A DNA stretch of 64,000 bases from Planctomycetota bacterium. GTDB lineage: Bacteria > Planctomycetota > Planctomycetia > Pirellulales > Pirellulaceae. Each line of letters starts with the position of its first letter. The stretch's first letter is position 1. The notes under the pieces are model-generated. The model ran no database searches. It was not told the origin of the DNA and saw nothing but the letters and a program-made list of their open reading frames with translations. The position numbers were made by a program, and so were the translations under genes. This document shows, piece by piece, positions 47,225-57,213 of this stretch. Location: NCBI GenBank assembly GCA_963204965.1, contig CAUJKA010000021.1, positions 1-64,000 on the forward strand. The letters run 5' to 3'.

Positions 47225-48181
47225 TCAAGTTGAATGAGTTGTACTCTCTGCTTTATTTTTCAACAACAACGGCAAGTATCGCAGAAGGAGCCCCGTGAAG
47301 ATAAAGCCACCGCCCAACAATGTCCACCAGTGAGGATGTTCGTAAGTTGCATGGTTGCGCCACGCGATCCAAACCCAAAGCGGCAAAATGATAGGCTCGA
47401 TCAACGTCAAAATCGATGCTTCGGGGCTACTGACCGTTCGAAGAGCGCGGCAGAAAATCACATACGGTAGCGAGAGCTGAAAGACTCCGAAAAAGGCGAG
47501 TGCCAAATAGGCGCTCGGAGCGACTTGATTGAGCGGTTGATTCCAAACCCAAGGTAACATGAACAAGACCGTAGCGAGATGATTCAGAGTGATCAGCCAA
47601 ACGGGATCTTGGTCGCGCATTTTCCGCATCAGCAGAATCACCGTTGCGTACATTGCGCTGGAAAGCACGCCCATTGCGGTTGCATACAGCGAACTGCCCG
47701 AACGCATCTCCATGACCAAAATAAGCACAACGCCGCTCAGGCAGCATCCAAACATCATGAGATCCGATCCGGTGACTTTTTCCCTGAGGAAAACTACTCC
47801 GATCAGCAGTACCCATGTTGGCGCCAGATATTGCAGCCAGATTGCGTTCGCGGCTGGCCCATGGACCATCGCTGTCATGAAGGACCAAAGCATGATGGCA
47901 AATGCTGCGCAAGTGAAAGGTATGGCAGGATGCCAGCGAGGCCTACGAATAAACGGTATCAGCACTAGGGCCGCGAAGAAGCTCCGCCAAAAGGCCAATT
48001 GCATTCCGCGGAGATCTGCCGACCATCCTTCAAACCAAGGTGCCTTGGCAAAGAAGCCGCTGGTGCTCCACAGCACCGCGGCAAAGGCAATCGCCAGTCG
48101 TCCTCGCCAAGCGTGCGCTACCGAATCGCCGGTAGCGATTGGATTTGACGAATCCGCAACCTCGATTTCCGATTTATTCAC
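47225..48181 (-). CDS. EamA/DMT-family transporter
   Basis: Ten hydrophobic helices with two EamA-like halves; GTG start overlaps the upstream stop codon. Confidence 0.88.
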   Translation of the reverse strand: MNKSEIEVADSSNPIATGDSVAHAWRGRLAIAFAAVLWSTSGFFAKAPWFEGWSADLRGMQLAFWRSFFAALVLIPFIRRPRWHPAIPFTCAAFAIMLWSFMTAMVHGPAANAIWLQYLAPTWVLLIGVVFLREKVTGSDLMMFGCCLSGVVLILVMEMRSGSSLYATAMGVLSSAMYATVILLMRKMRDQDPVWLITLNHLATVLFMLPWVWNQPLNQVAPSAYLALAFFGVFQLSLPYVIFCRALRTVSSPEASILTLIEPIILPLWVWIAWRNHATYEHPHWWTLLGGGFIFTGLLLRYLPLLLKNKAESTTHST

Positions 48182-51100
48182 TCGCGTTCGCCGACAGACT
48201 CGAGTTTGATTTGCCCGAGGTTGAAACCATTGCGACAACGATCAGCGCCACGTGAACAATCACGGTGACCACAAGTGCATAGGCAACGCTCTTGTTGAAA
48301 CCATAGTTGTGCAGTCCGATTCCCAATAGATTGGTGCCAAACCATGACCAACTGGTGACAATGTTTCCAACGAGCGCCAGAACGCTAAAACCACGCAGGC
48401 CTACCATGCGATCCCAACGCGCGTGAAGTACTAGCGCGTTCCAAAGCACGATCATCAGTGCGCCATTCTCTTTAGGATCCCAGCCCCAGAAACGGCCCCA
48501 ACTGTCGTCGGCCCATAGTCCACCGAGCACTGTGCCCACAAAGCTAAACAGAATACCGAAGCACACCGAGAAGTAGGCCATCCGATAAAGCTGCTTGTAC
48601 GGTTCGGCTTGCTCTGAAATAACCGGAGTCTTGAGATGAGCTTCTTCGAACATTTTTACGCCTGTTAGCTTGTTCACGGCTTTAGCAAAGTGAGGGGCAT
48701 ACCGGTCAAACACCATCTTCAGTAACACGACCGCGCCGAAGAATCCTGCTAAGTAAGTTACTGCGTATCCCACCGTGATGGCCACTACGTGAGTAGACAA
48801 CCAGAACTGAGTATCCAGCACTGCTGCTAAGACGTGAAGAGTGTCGCTCTTGTCGAGGCTGCGTGCGATTGAAAGTGTAATTAGACCAATCGCCGATCCG
48901 ACGATGTTGGCAAAGCCCAGTCGCATCACCACTTCGAGGACAAGGCACAAAAGGACACAAGCCCAGCCAATGAACACAGCCGATGAGTAGAGGTTCACCA
49001 CCGGCGCACGGCCTGAAATGTACATGCGAATCATCAGCGTCGCTGTATGAATCACAAATATACCTACTATAACCCCGAACGCCGTGTAGGACAGTTTGGA
49101 TGCCTTCGACGATGCGAACGACGCAAATCCGAATATGTTCGCGACAATATAGCCAAGGATTCCAATCGAAGTTGGATTGAATCCATTCAACCAAGCTTCG
49201 GCGTTGGAACGACCTTGATTTGACTTCGCTTCTTCCGAATCCGTCACAACGACGCGATACTTCCTCGCCGCATCGTCGATCTCTTTGCTATTCTGTGTTC
49301 GCACTGCTTCCAGCAAGTTCGCGAAGGACTCAACCGCCGGATTGGGCTCAATCCCACGAACGCGTTGTAGAATCGAGTCAAACTTCGCCGGCCCATAAGC
49401 CACCCAAGCCGCGTCAGCTTTACTGTCCGATTTTGAGTCGCTGGCTGATAACGGGGGAATAAAGGCTGCTGGATTCATGTCTTCAATGATCTTGTAGCGA
49501 CGATCCAGTTCATCCAGCTTGATCATCGCAGCTCGGAAGTCCTCTTCCTTGTCGCTATCCAAGCGTGGCAATGCGGGCTCGTCGTATGCAGCGCTTAGCA
49601 GTTCATAGGAAGTCAACTTCGAATACATCTCGGAAATCTTCTGCTCCCGGAAGTTCAATTCGATTTGCTTGCGGGACTTCTCTCGCAGCTTATCTACCTC
49701 CGCAAAAAAGGCTTCGCGATTCTTGCTGATCTCGTTGTAGGTGTAACGGAACTTGTCTCTGTTATCGTCCAGTCCAAGGAGTTCACGAACTTCTTTAGCG
49801 TAGACGCGGAATATCTGGACGTCTTTGGTCCACGGTACGTCGGCCATGACAGCAAACATCCACTCGACTCGTGATCGTTTCTTACCATCGCCGTCAACTA
49901 CGTAGGGTGTACCGCCAAAGACTGGTTCACTAAGGGCTTGTAGGGTATTTGCCGCGACCGAGTCGGCTGGCTTAACACGGCCATCTTGCTTCACTGGCAG
50001 TCTGCCGATTGCGTTCCAATCTGCTTCGACAACGCCGTAGCGATTACCTTTCAGGCCATACAGCGCTAAGCAACCGGCGATCGAAAAGCCGACAAGTCCA
50101 TACTTGATGAAATCACTGTAGAGCGTCGCTGGCTGCGCCGACTTCTCTCGTGCAACTCGATTGGCAAATCGAAGGAACGTTCCGCCGAAGTGTGAGAACA
50201 TACCAACCATGACCATCATGCAACAAACATAGGGGATTACCCATCCGGCATTTTTTACCACTTGCAGGCCGCTGCCTTCACCAACCGTACCGTTGGGAAG
50301 CATCACTGGGAAGTAATCGCTCTGGTAAAAGGTCTCACCGCCAAATCGAACAGGATTGTTCATCCAAGTCTTGACGTCAGATATCTCCTCGCCGGTTTCC
50401 GGATTGCGAATACTGATTACCGACGAGTAGTCTCGTGGTGTATTCGAGTTCGCATAATCACGGCGCGTAACGTCCTTGAGGGTGATTTGGTACGGCTTGT
50501 ACTCTTTGCGATATCGCAAGGCAATTTCATACGGTTTCCCCGAAAGACTGACCTTCTCATACTGTTCGGCCCCGTTGCGGAACAATTGGCTTCCGTCGTT
50601 GATCTCTTGCGAAAGAAGCAGTGTCTCCAAAGGTTGTTTGGATTGTCGATCTAGCAAAGTGACGTAGGCCGAGGGGATGTTGGGGGAAGACTTCGCGCCG
50701 CCGTTGGGGGCCGTCTCAATTGCTTGTTGTACCAAACCAGTGCCGACGGTCGCCTTGATTTCAGGTGCGGAAGAGACCGATTCCAAGCGTGAGTTCTGCA
50801 TCCAGCGGTCCACTCGCAACAAGCAAGGCAAGGCTGGGTCATCGATCAGGCCGTCTGCCTTCAGCGCTTGACGAATTCGAGCGTCGGGCACTACCGTGAC
50901 CGTATCTTCGGACGGGCCGCTGGTGTCGACAAATGCAATTTCCAACTGGTCGGGGATAAAGGTCACACTTGCAGTACCGCCTTCAGACAGAAACACCTTT
51001 TGCTCAATTTGTCGGTCTGCGAATACGAACTGACCAACCATCAGCAAGGCAATTCCAATGTGGATCAGCATGTTGCCACCGCGCTTACCGAAAAGTATCA

Positions 51101-51836
51101 GTAGCCCGGCCAAGCAAACGGAACTTGCGACGGTCGCTTGAAACAACTGCCAAACAATTCTTAGGCCAGGGTCATCTATTCGAGCGTTGCTGAGTAGCAA
51201 CCAAATCGACAATGGTCCCAGTATTGCAACCATGGTCCACAAGGTTACTTTGGCAAGTTTTGGAAGATGCGTTGCCCAAAGCGCATAGCCGGCTATCGCA
51301 AGAGCAATGACCAATAAGCCCACCTTCACACCGGCCCATAACTGATCGTAGCTAATGGGAGGCGCGCCTTGGAGTCCATCCGTTGTGTGACCCGTCAGAA
51401 TCACGGCAGAGACCAAGATAGCGCCTAGGAGCGAAACGATAAGTCCGACAATAAGCTTTGCGCCTTTGGCGGATATGCTAAAGCGAGTTGCCTTGGCAGC
51501 TATCAGGTTAAGCAGCAGTGCCAGTCCAATCGTCGCTCCACCGGGAAATGGAATGGCCCCATTAATTCGCTCGTGCGGATAGATCGTCGATGGCACGAAG
51601 ACATCCAAAGGAACGCTGGCAACCCATGCATTGAAGTACTCTCGTTTGACCTCCACCAGCGTCTCGTCATCCTGTGCCAGCGTACCAATCAAGACGATCA
51701 GAATACCCAACGCGAAAAGCGTTACGGTAATCTTGAGCGACCCTAGTGCGCGAAGGATCGCGTAGGGAGTGATCGCGCCAGCTTGCGCGGCGCGACTGTC
51801 TACCGATGTTGAGTTGGACCAAGTTCCTGAGGACAT
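48174..51836 (-). CDS. ccsBA: Fused cytochrome c biogenesis protein (ResB/Ccs1 + CcsA)
   Basis: ResB part (LRALGSLKITVTLFALGILIVLIGTLAQ); CcsA WWD motif WADDSWGRFWGWDPKENGALMIVLWNALVLHARW. Confidence 0.9.
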   Translation of the reverse strand: MSSGTWSNSTSVDSRAAQAGAITPYAILRALGSLKITVTLFALGILIVLIGTLAQDDETLVEVKREYFNAWVASVPLDVFVPSTIYPHERINGAIPFPGGATIGLALLLNLIAAKATRFSISAKGAKLIVGLIVSLLGAILVSAVILTGHTTDGLQGAPPISYDQLWAGVKVGLLVIALAIAGYALWATHLPKLAKVTLWTMVAILGPLSIWLLLSNARIDDPGLRIVWQLFQATVASSVCLAGLLILFGKRGGNMLIHIGIALLMVGQFVFADRQIEQKVFLSEGGTASVTFIPDQLEIAFVDTSGPSEDTVTVVPDARIRQALKADGLIDDPALPCLLRVDRWMQNSRLESVSSAPEIKATVGTGLVQQAIETAPNGGAKSSPNIPSAYVTLLDRQSKQPLETLLLSQEINDGSQLFRNGAEQYEKVSLSGKPYEIALRYRKEYKPYQITLKDVTRRDYANSNTPRDYSSVISIRNPETGEEISDVKTWMNNPVRFGGETFYQSDYFPVMLPNGTVGEGSGLQVVKNAGWVIPYVCCMMVMVGMFSHFGGTFLRFANRVAREKSAQPATLYSDFIKYGLVGFSIAGCLALYGLKGNRYGVVEADWNAIGRLPVKQDGRVKPADSVAANTLQALSEPVFGGTPYVVDGDGKKRSRVEWMFAVMADVPWTKDVQIFRVYAKEVRELLGLDDNRDKFRYTYNEISKNREAFFAEVDKLREKSRKQIELNFREQKISEMYSKLTSYELLSAAYDEPALPRLDSDKEEDFRAAMIKLDELDRRYKIIEDMNPAAFIPPLSASDSKSDSKADAAWVAYGPAKFDSILQRVRGIEPNPAVESFANLLEAVRTQNSKEIDDAARKYRVVVTDSEEAKSNQGRSNAEAWLNGFNPTSIGILGYIVANIFGFASFASSKASKLSYTAFGVIVGIFVIHTATLMIRMYISGRAPVVNLYSSAVFIGWACVLLCLVLEVVMRLGFANIVGSAIGLITLSIARSLDKSDTLHVLAAVLDTQFWLSTHVVAITVGYAVTYLAGFFGAVVLLKMVFDRYAPHFAKAVNKLTGVKMFEEAHLKTPVISEQAEPYKQLYRMAYFSVCFGILFSFVGTVLGGLWADDSWGRFWGWDPKENGALMIVLWNALVLHARWDRMVGLRGFSVLALVGNIVTSWSWFGTNLLGIGLHNYGFNKSVAYALVVTVIVHVALIVVAMVSTSGKSNSSLSANASE

Positions 51837-51910
51837 TTATAGGATCTCCGAGCTTACTCGTTATTGAATCTATTTGGGCGTTGGGCGTATCAACTACCAG
51901 TTTGTATCGA

Positions 51911-53056
51911 CTACCAGTTTAAGGTGCTGATAAAGTTATCCATGGTTTGCGACTGGGCTTCGATCAATGCGGTCGCCCCAGTCATTTTCACGTACAGGTT
52001 TTCATTCTCTTTGATCGGAATCACGGCAACGCGAATCGCCATCTCTGGATTGGTTTCGTCACCGATACGGTAGCAGCGATACTCTAAATCTCGGACCTTG
52101 CCGCTAGTGGCTGCTTGGATGATCTGAGTGATCTGTGGTTCATCGGGCGTCTTGCCGACCTGCTTGAGCCACATTTCAACCGCTGCGGGAACTTGTCCCG
52201 TCGAGGTTGAAATCGATACCGATGCTGTTTTGTCTTGTGCTTGTATTACGAACGAAGCTAAGCGAATTCCCGATGCCGCTTGTTCTTGCCAGCCCTCGGG
52301 CACGACGTACTTCAGTTGCAAACGATCGTCATTGGTCATGACGGGATTTTGCGCGGGATTGGCTTGCGCTGGAGGAGTTGCCGATGGTCCAGTAGCTTGT
52401 GCTTGAGGTTGTGGCTGACTCTGTGCTTGAGCTCGCATTCGCTCAAGGAAAGGTGCATTGCCCATGCCCATACCAGAGCCCGCTGACTTTCGCATGCCTT
52501 TGAGACTAACGAAGTAGGCTTTGACATTTTCGCTTGAGTGATTGGGAAACTCCTCAAGCTCAGGCTGCATCGCTTCCCAGTCCTGTGGAGCTAAGCCCAC
52601 CTGATCGCGCCATCGATTAACGTTACTTTGAAGATAAGCGTGCCAAGCTTCCGTATCTTCCGTATTGGCGGCTAACTTGGTCAAAGTCGCAGTCACGCCA
52701 TCCGCGTGAGTGAATTTGGCGTAGGTTATCTGTTCCAAGACTTGATCTTTCCATCCTTCAGTCAGTTTCCACTGCGGACTTCCGTCTTCGCCAAATTGGA
52801 TCGAATCGGCTAACCGACGAAACTCACTAGACAAGGATTCGACTTTGCTTGGGTCATCCATCAGCTTGAGGAACCAAGCAGTCGACTTGTGCGGATAGAT
52901 CACCCCAATTGTCTGAACTGGAGTGGGGGCCTCGTCAGTCGCAGTTGGTGGCGCGGGACGTTTGGCAACGGTATAAGTCCGAACCTCGGTATCTTCACCG
53001 CAACCTACGACGAAAATCAACAGTAGAGCTATAGTGGCCCTGGCCCAAAGCTTCAT
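51911..53056 (-). CDS. Hypothetical lipoprotein
   Basis: Lipobox LLLIFVVGCGED; Pro/Gln-rich linker; ends just downstream of ccsBA start. Confidence 0.65.
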   Translation of the reverse strand: MKLWARATIALLLIFVVGCGEDTEVRTYTVAKRPAPPTATDEAPTPVQTIGVIYPHKSTAWFLKLMDDPSKVESLSSEFRRLADSIQFGEDGSPQWKLTEGWKDQVLEQITYAKFTHADGVTATLTKLAANTEDTEAWHAYLQSNVNRWRDQVGLAPQDWEAMQPELEEFPNHSSENVKAYFVSLKGMRKSAGSGMGMGNAPFLERMRAQAQSQPQPQAQATGPSATPPAQANPAQNPVMTNDDRLQLKYVVPEGWQEQAASGIRLASFVIQAQDKTASVSISTSTGQVPAAVEMWLKQVGKTPDEPQITQIIQAATSGKVRDLEYRCYRIGDETNPEMAIRVAVIPIKENENLYVKMTGATALIEAQSQTMDNFISTLNW

Positions 53057-53323
53057 GGGAATTCAAACATTCGGGGGGAATTTTAAGGTGGGTTCATGCA
53101 CGACTCGCAGGTGCCCGACCTCCCTATTCTAGAAGAAGTCTAAGCGGCAAGGCACCGCAAATTGTCGCGGTACAACGAATCTTGCATTCTATACGCAGTT
53201 GCGATCTGCCTAGCTTTCCAACTTTGCAGGCATTTGGCACAAAGTTTCAGAAAATAGGCTCGCGGTAGGCTTTCAGACTGCGACAAGGATTGAGCGATCC
53301 GGCGGCCAGTTTGTATCCAAGTA

Positions 53324-54385
53324 CTAGCCCACAAACCGCAAGCACAGCTCTTCCAACGCGAAGATGGCGCGGTCGGAATTGGAATGACTGCCTTTGATCT
53401 TTAAGTCCAGTTCGATCAGCCAATCCAGCAACTTGGAAGCTCGCGCCAAGCCCAATCGCCGCAAGCGTTGAGGAGCCAATGCTAGATCGTTCCCCCAAAA
53501 GCCACATTGCTTGACCGCCTCTTCGGCTGTCATTTGGCCGCCGTGGCGTCGGCTTTGAAGGACCAGTTGTGCCGCGTTTCCATACCGTCGCAAGCTCCAC
53601 GAGATCTGAGGAATGACCCCGGCGGCCTGTTGGCCTCCCGAGAAGACTCGCTCTAGTTGCAACATCGCATCGGCAATCTTGCCGTCCATGATTGCATCGG
53701 CGATCTCCCACATCGTTCGAGTCGACCACGAACCGACGTGAGCCCGAATCATGTCGTCAGCGATCACTCCACTATCGCTGGCATAAAGAGCCAGCTTCGC
53801 AAGTTCCTGATGCAACAGTCCACAGATTGGACCAACCGCATCCAGAATCAGTTTGCACTGAGTGGCTTTGAGCTTGAGCGAATGTCGTGATTGCGCCCAC
53901 TCGCCGATCCACTTCTTGAGTTCGCCTTCGTCATGCCCCTTTCCTCGCGCTGCGGGTGGCAGTGTGCAACCGATCAACCAACCGTGCTTGGCCACGATCT
54001 TGTAGAGCTTCGTCGTCGCCGCCAGTGTTTCAACTTGCATGATCAGCACCGATCCATCGGCAGGCGATTCACACCACTTCTCAAGTTGTGGCCTAGCCTT
54101 AGTAACCAGTGTGTCTGCGTCGCTGACGATAGCCACACGAGTTGCGTCGGCTTCAAACAAGGACATCGTTGCCAATTCGTCGTGGACCGATGCCCATTGA
54201 CATTGTTCGCCGTCAAAGGTGCGAATCTCTTCGAGATTAAGATTCGCCAGTTTTGCTATCGCGTCGAGCGTTTCGCTGCGCAGAAAACTCTCGTCACCTA
54301 GCAATACAATGACTCCCGGCAATTTGCCCGGGAGTTTTTGCTGCATCAGAATTTCAAAGCAGTGATGTGACACGGTCGTGGTCAA
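53324..54385 (-). CDS. holA: DNA polymerase III delta subunit
   Basis: IVLLGDESFLRSETLDAI; SLFEADATRVAIVSDADTLV; IWxLxxQ-like region and C-terminal RLGLARASKLLDWLIELDLKIKGSHSNSDRAIFALEELCLR. Confidence 0.88.
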   Translation of the reverse strand: MTTTVSHHCFEILMQQKLPGKLPGVIVLLGDESFLRSETLDAIAKLANLNLEEIRTFDGEQCQWASVHDELATMSLFEADATRVAIVSDADTLVTKARPQLEKWCESPADGSVLIMQVETLAATTKLYKIVAKHGWLIGCTLPPAARGKGHDEGELKKWIGEWAQSRHSLKLKATQCKLILDAVGPICGLLHQELAKLALYASDSGVIADDMIRAHVGSWSTRTMWEIADAIMDGKIADAMLQLERVFSGGQQAAGVIPQISWSLRRYGNAAQLVLQSRRHGGQMTAEEAVKQCGFWGNDLALAPQRLRRLGLARASKLLDWLIELDLKIKGSHSNSDRAIFALEELCLRFVG

Positions 54386-54388
54386 ACT

Positions 54389-55663
54389 TTACTTTGTGAT
54401 TCGATAGAGTGCTGAAGCCGTGCGAACCAGTAGATCATTACCGACGACCGATGGCGACGCTAGAGTGCGTTCCTGTAAGTCATTCGTCGACACCAGTTCG
54501 GGCTCAGGCTTGCTGATGTCCAGAACAGAGCAAGCTCCAGTTTCATTGAACGCGTACAAGTGATCGTTGGCTAGAAGCAACGAGGCTGAAAAATCGCCTC
54601 CCAATCTCTTACGCCAAAGCTCGGTACCAGTTTTCGAATCTAAGCAAGTCAGTCCACCGTTGTCGCTGACCATCATCACTCGTCCGCGATCTGCGATGAA
54701 CGAGCTAGTCTTAGGAACGGCGCTCTTCATCGACCACCTGACGTGCGATTCCGTAACATCGCCTTCGCCATTGGGATCGATTGCCATCAGGTTCGCGTGC
54801 ATAAAGCCGGTCGAGATGAACACGAGCCCCGATTCGAATACTGGGCGAGGAACGACGGAGAAGCCCGAATAGGTAACTCGCCAAATTTCGTCACCGGTCT
54901 TCGGATTAATGCTCTGAACGACGTCGGAGCCTGGGACGATCAACTGCGGTTGGCCAGCAGCTTGAATCAACAGAGGAGTGCAGAACGAAAAGCTGCGATC
55001 GGTTTTGACGCCTCGCTCGACCTCCCAAGCAACAGCTCCCGTGGCCTTGTTCAAGGCAGTGATCTTACTGATATCACCGCCATCTCGCGTAAAGATCATC
55101 AGGTCGTCCGTCACGACTGGCGACCCGCCGTTGCCGTGTACTGGAGCGTAAGAAAGTTCCGAGTTACGCCAAACAACAGTGCCGTCTAACTTGCAACACG
55201 CTGAACCTTGATGACCGAAGTGAAGGTACAGTAGCTTGCCGTCGAAAACTGGAGTCGGGCTGGCGTGCGAGTTCTTTTGATGGATTTTTGGAGCCGATTT
55301 GGACTGTTCGAACAGTACCACGGGATCGGCCAGTTTGCCGGTGCGAGCGTCGATCTTCAGCAGCACTAGTTGAATTTCCGACGTTTCCGCCGGAACTGCT
55401 GCGGTGAGATAAATTGCATCGCCAACGACCACGGGGCTCGACCAACCACTGCCAGGAAGCTCCGTTCGCCAAGCAACATTCTGATCGCTGGACCAAACCT
55501 TGGGCAATTCTGCCGCGATCACGCCTTGCTTGCCTGGTCCACGGAACTCGGGCCAATCGGCTTTAGCGATTGAGCTGTTCACGAACACAACGCAGAGTAC
55601 GAAGCAAAATATTAACCATCGGGCTGATCTAACAGTAAGATTGGCCAAAGTTGAATGCATCAA
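54389..55663 (-). CDS. PQQ-like beta-propeller (outer membrane protein assembly-like) protein, secreted
   Basis: WPEFRGPGKQGVIAAELPKVWSSDQNVAWRTELPGSGWSSPVVVGDAIYLT; repeated blades ending with TGxxxW. Confidence 0.92.
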   Translation of the reverse strand: MMHSTLANLTVRSARWLIFCFVLCVVFVNSSIAKADWPEFRGPGKQGVIAAELPKVWSSDQNVAWRTELPGSGWSSPVVVGDAIYLTAAVPAETSEIQLVLLKIDARTGKLADPVVLFEQSKSAPKIHQKNSHASPTPVFDGKLLYLHFGHQGSACCKLDGTVVWRNSELSYAPVHGNGGSPVVTDDLMIFTRDGGDISKITALNKATGAVAWEVERGVKTDRSFSFCTPLLIQAAGQPQLIVPGSDVVQSINPKTGDEIWRVTYSGFSVVPRPVFESGLVFISTGFMHANLMAIDPNGEGDVTESHVRWSMKSAVPKTSSFIADRGRVMMVSDNGGLTCLDSKTGTELWRKRLGGDFSASLLLANDHLYAFNETGACSVLDISKPEPELVSTNDLQERTLASPSVVGNDLLVRTASALYRITK

Positions 55664-55721
55664 ATGCTCCAGGATGTATGTTGTACTAAGACGCTTGGCC
55701 GAGCTAGGACACTTTGCCGAG

Positions 55722-57008
55722 CTAAGACACTTGTCCGATCACAGACTTGCCCATCCAGGGCTGCAGCACTTCAGGCACCTTGATCGATCCGTCAGCTTGC
55801 TGATAGTTTTCCATGATCGCAATGATCGCTCGACTGATGGCAATGGCGGTGCCGTTGAGCGTATGGACAAAGTGAGTGCCCTTCTCCGCCTTGTTCTTGT
55901 AGCGAACGTTCAGCCGTCGAGCTTGATAGTCCGTGCAGTTTGACGTACTGGTTACTTCGCCCCATTCACCGCTCTCTCCGCGACCAGGCATCCAAGCCTC
56001 CAAGTCATACTTGCGGTAGGCTGGTCCACCAAGGTCGCCAGTCGCTGTGTCGACAATGCGGAATGGAATGCCCAGCATGTCGAAGATATCACATTCTGCT
56101 TGGCGAAGCTCTTCGTGAATCTCATCGCTTTGCTCGGGCAAGGTAAATGCAAACATTTCGATCTTGGTGAACTGGTGCACTCGATACAACCCTTTGGACG
56201 CGCGGCCCGCAGCGCCAGCTTCAGTGCGGAAGCAGTGGCTGATGCCAACCAGCTTCAGCGGCAGCTCTTCGGCTTCCATCACTTGATCGGCCATCATGCC
56301 GCCCAGTGTAATTTCAGCGGTCGCAACCAAGTTGAGGTCCGTGTTTTCAATCGAGTAGATCTGCGTCTCTGGTCCGCGCGGAATGAAGCCGATGCCCTGC
56401 AGAATGCCGGTGTGAGCCACATCGGGAGTCGTGATCGGAACAAATCCACGCTTGACCAATTCGCTTACTGCGAATTGTTGTAGTGCTAATTCAAGAAGCA
56501 CCGCGTCGCGCTTGAGGAAGTAAAATCCAGCGCCAGCCACGCGTGCACCCGACTCAAAGTCGATCATGTCATGCAGCTTGCCAAGTTCCAAGTGATCCTT
56601 GGCCTTGAAGTCAAACTTGGGAACGGGCGTCTTGCCAAAGCCCACTTCGGTATTAGCGGTATCGTCCGCGCCGATGGGTGCTGCTGGGTGCGTCAAGTTT
56701 GGAATGTGCATTTGCAGTTCATGCACTTGAGCGTCCAACGCATCGTGCTCGGCCTGCGCAGCGTCTTTTTGCTCGCGAAGTAGTCGGCCTTGTTCCTTGA
56801 GTTGTTCACGTTCTTCCGGCGTCTTGGCCTTGCCGATGTTCTTGCTGACTTCGTTGGCTTGTCGGTTTAGCTCCTGAGCATCATTGGATTTGCCGCGGCG
56901 TTGCATCTCTAGCTCGATCAATCGATCGACGTCTGCCGTGACGCCACGAGCCACACAGTTCTTCTTGACCAGTTCGGCTTGTTCTACGATAAGCTTTCGA
57001 TCCAACAT
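55722..57008 (-). CDS. serS: Seryl-tRNA synthetase
   Basis: N-terminal coiled coil; motif 2 FRTEAGAAGRASKGLYRVHQFTKIEMF; motif 3 NGTAIAISRAIIAIMENYQQADGSIKVPEVLQPWMG. Confidence 0.97.
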   Translation of the reverse strand: MLDRKLIVEQAELVKKNCVARGVTADVDRLIELEMQRRGKSNDAQELNRQANEVSKNIGKAKTPEEREQLKEQGRLLREQKDAAQAEHDALDAQVHELQMHIPNLTHPAAPIGADDTANTEVGFGKTPVPKFDFKAKDHLELGKLHDMIDFESGARVAGAGFYFLKRDAVLLELALQQFAVSELVKRGFVPITTPDVAHTGILQGIGFIPRGPETQIYSIENTDLNLVATAEITLGGMMADQVMEAEELPLKLVGISHCFRTEAGAAGRASKGLYRVHQFTKIEMFAFTLPEQSDEIHEELRQAECDIFDMLGIPFRIVDTATGDLGGPAYRKYDLEAWMPGRGESGEWGEVTSTSNCTDYQARRLNVRYKNKAEKGTHFVHTLNGTAIAISRAIIAIMENYQQADGSIKVPEVLQPWMGKSVIGQVS

Positions 57009-57059
57009 TTTCTAATGACGCTCGATTTCGTGAGGACTGTTAAGTGAGGAGAACGGTTT

Positions 57060-57213
57060 TTACTGCTTACTGCTTACTGCTTACTGCTTACTGCTTACTG
57101 CTTACTGCTTACTGCTTACTGCTTACTGCTTACTGCTTACTGCTTACTGCTTACTGCTTACTTCTTACTGCTTACTTCTTACTGCTTACTGCTTACTGCT
57201 TACTGCTTACTGC
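57060..57213. repeat. Heptanucleotide tandem array (TTACTGC)x22
   Basis: 154 bp = 22 exact 7-bp units, two carrying TTACTTC (57158, 57172). Confidence 0.98.

Noticed and set aside
47589-48209. 206-aa + strand ORF
   Set aside because: Antisense to the EamA transporter gene; no independent support.
57060-57213. Possible CRISPR-like array
   Set aside because: Unit is 7 bp with no spacers; it is a simple tandem repeat and no cas genes are nearby.
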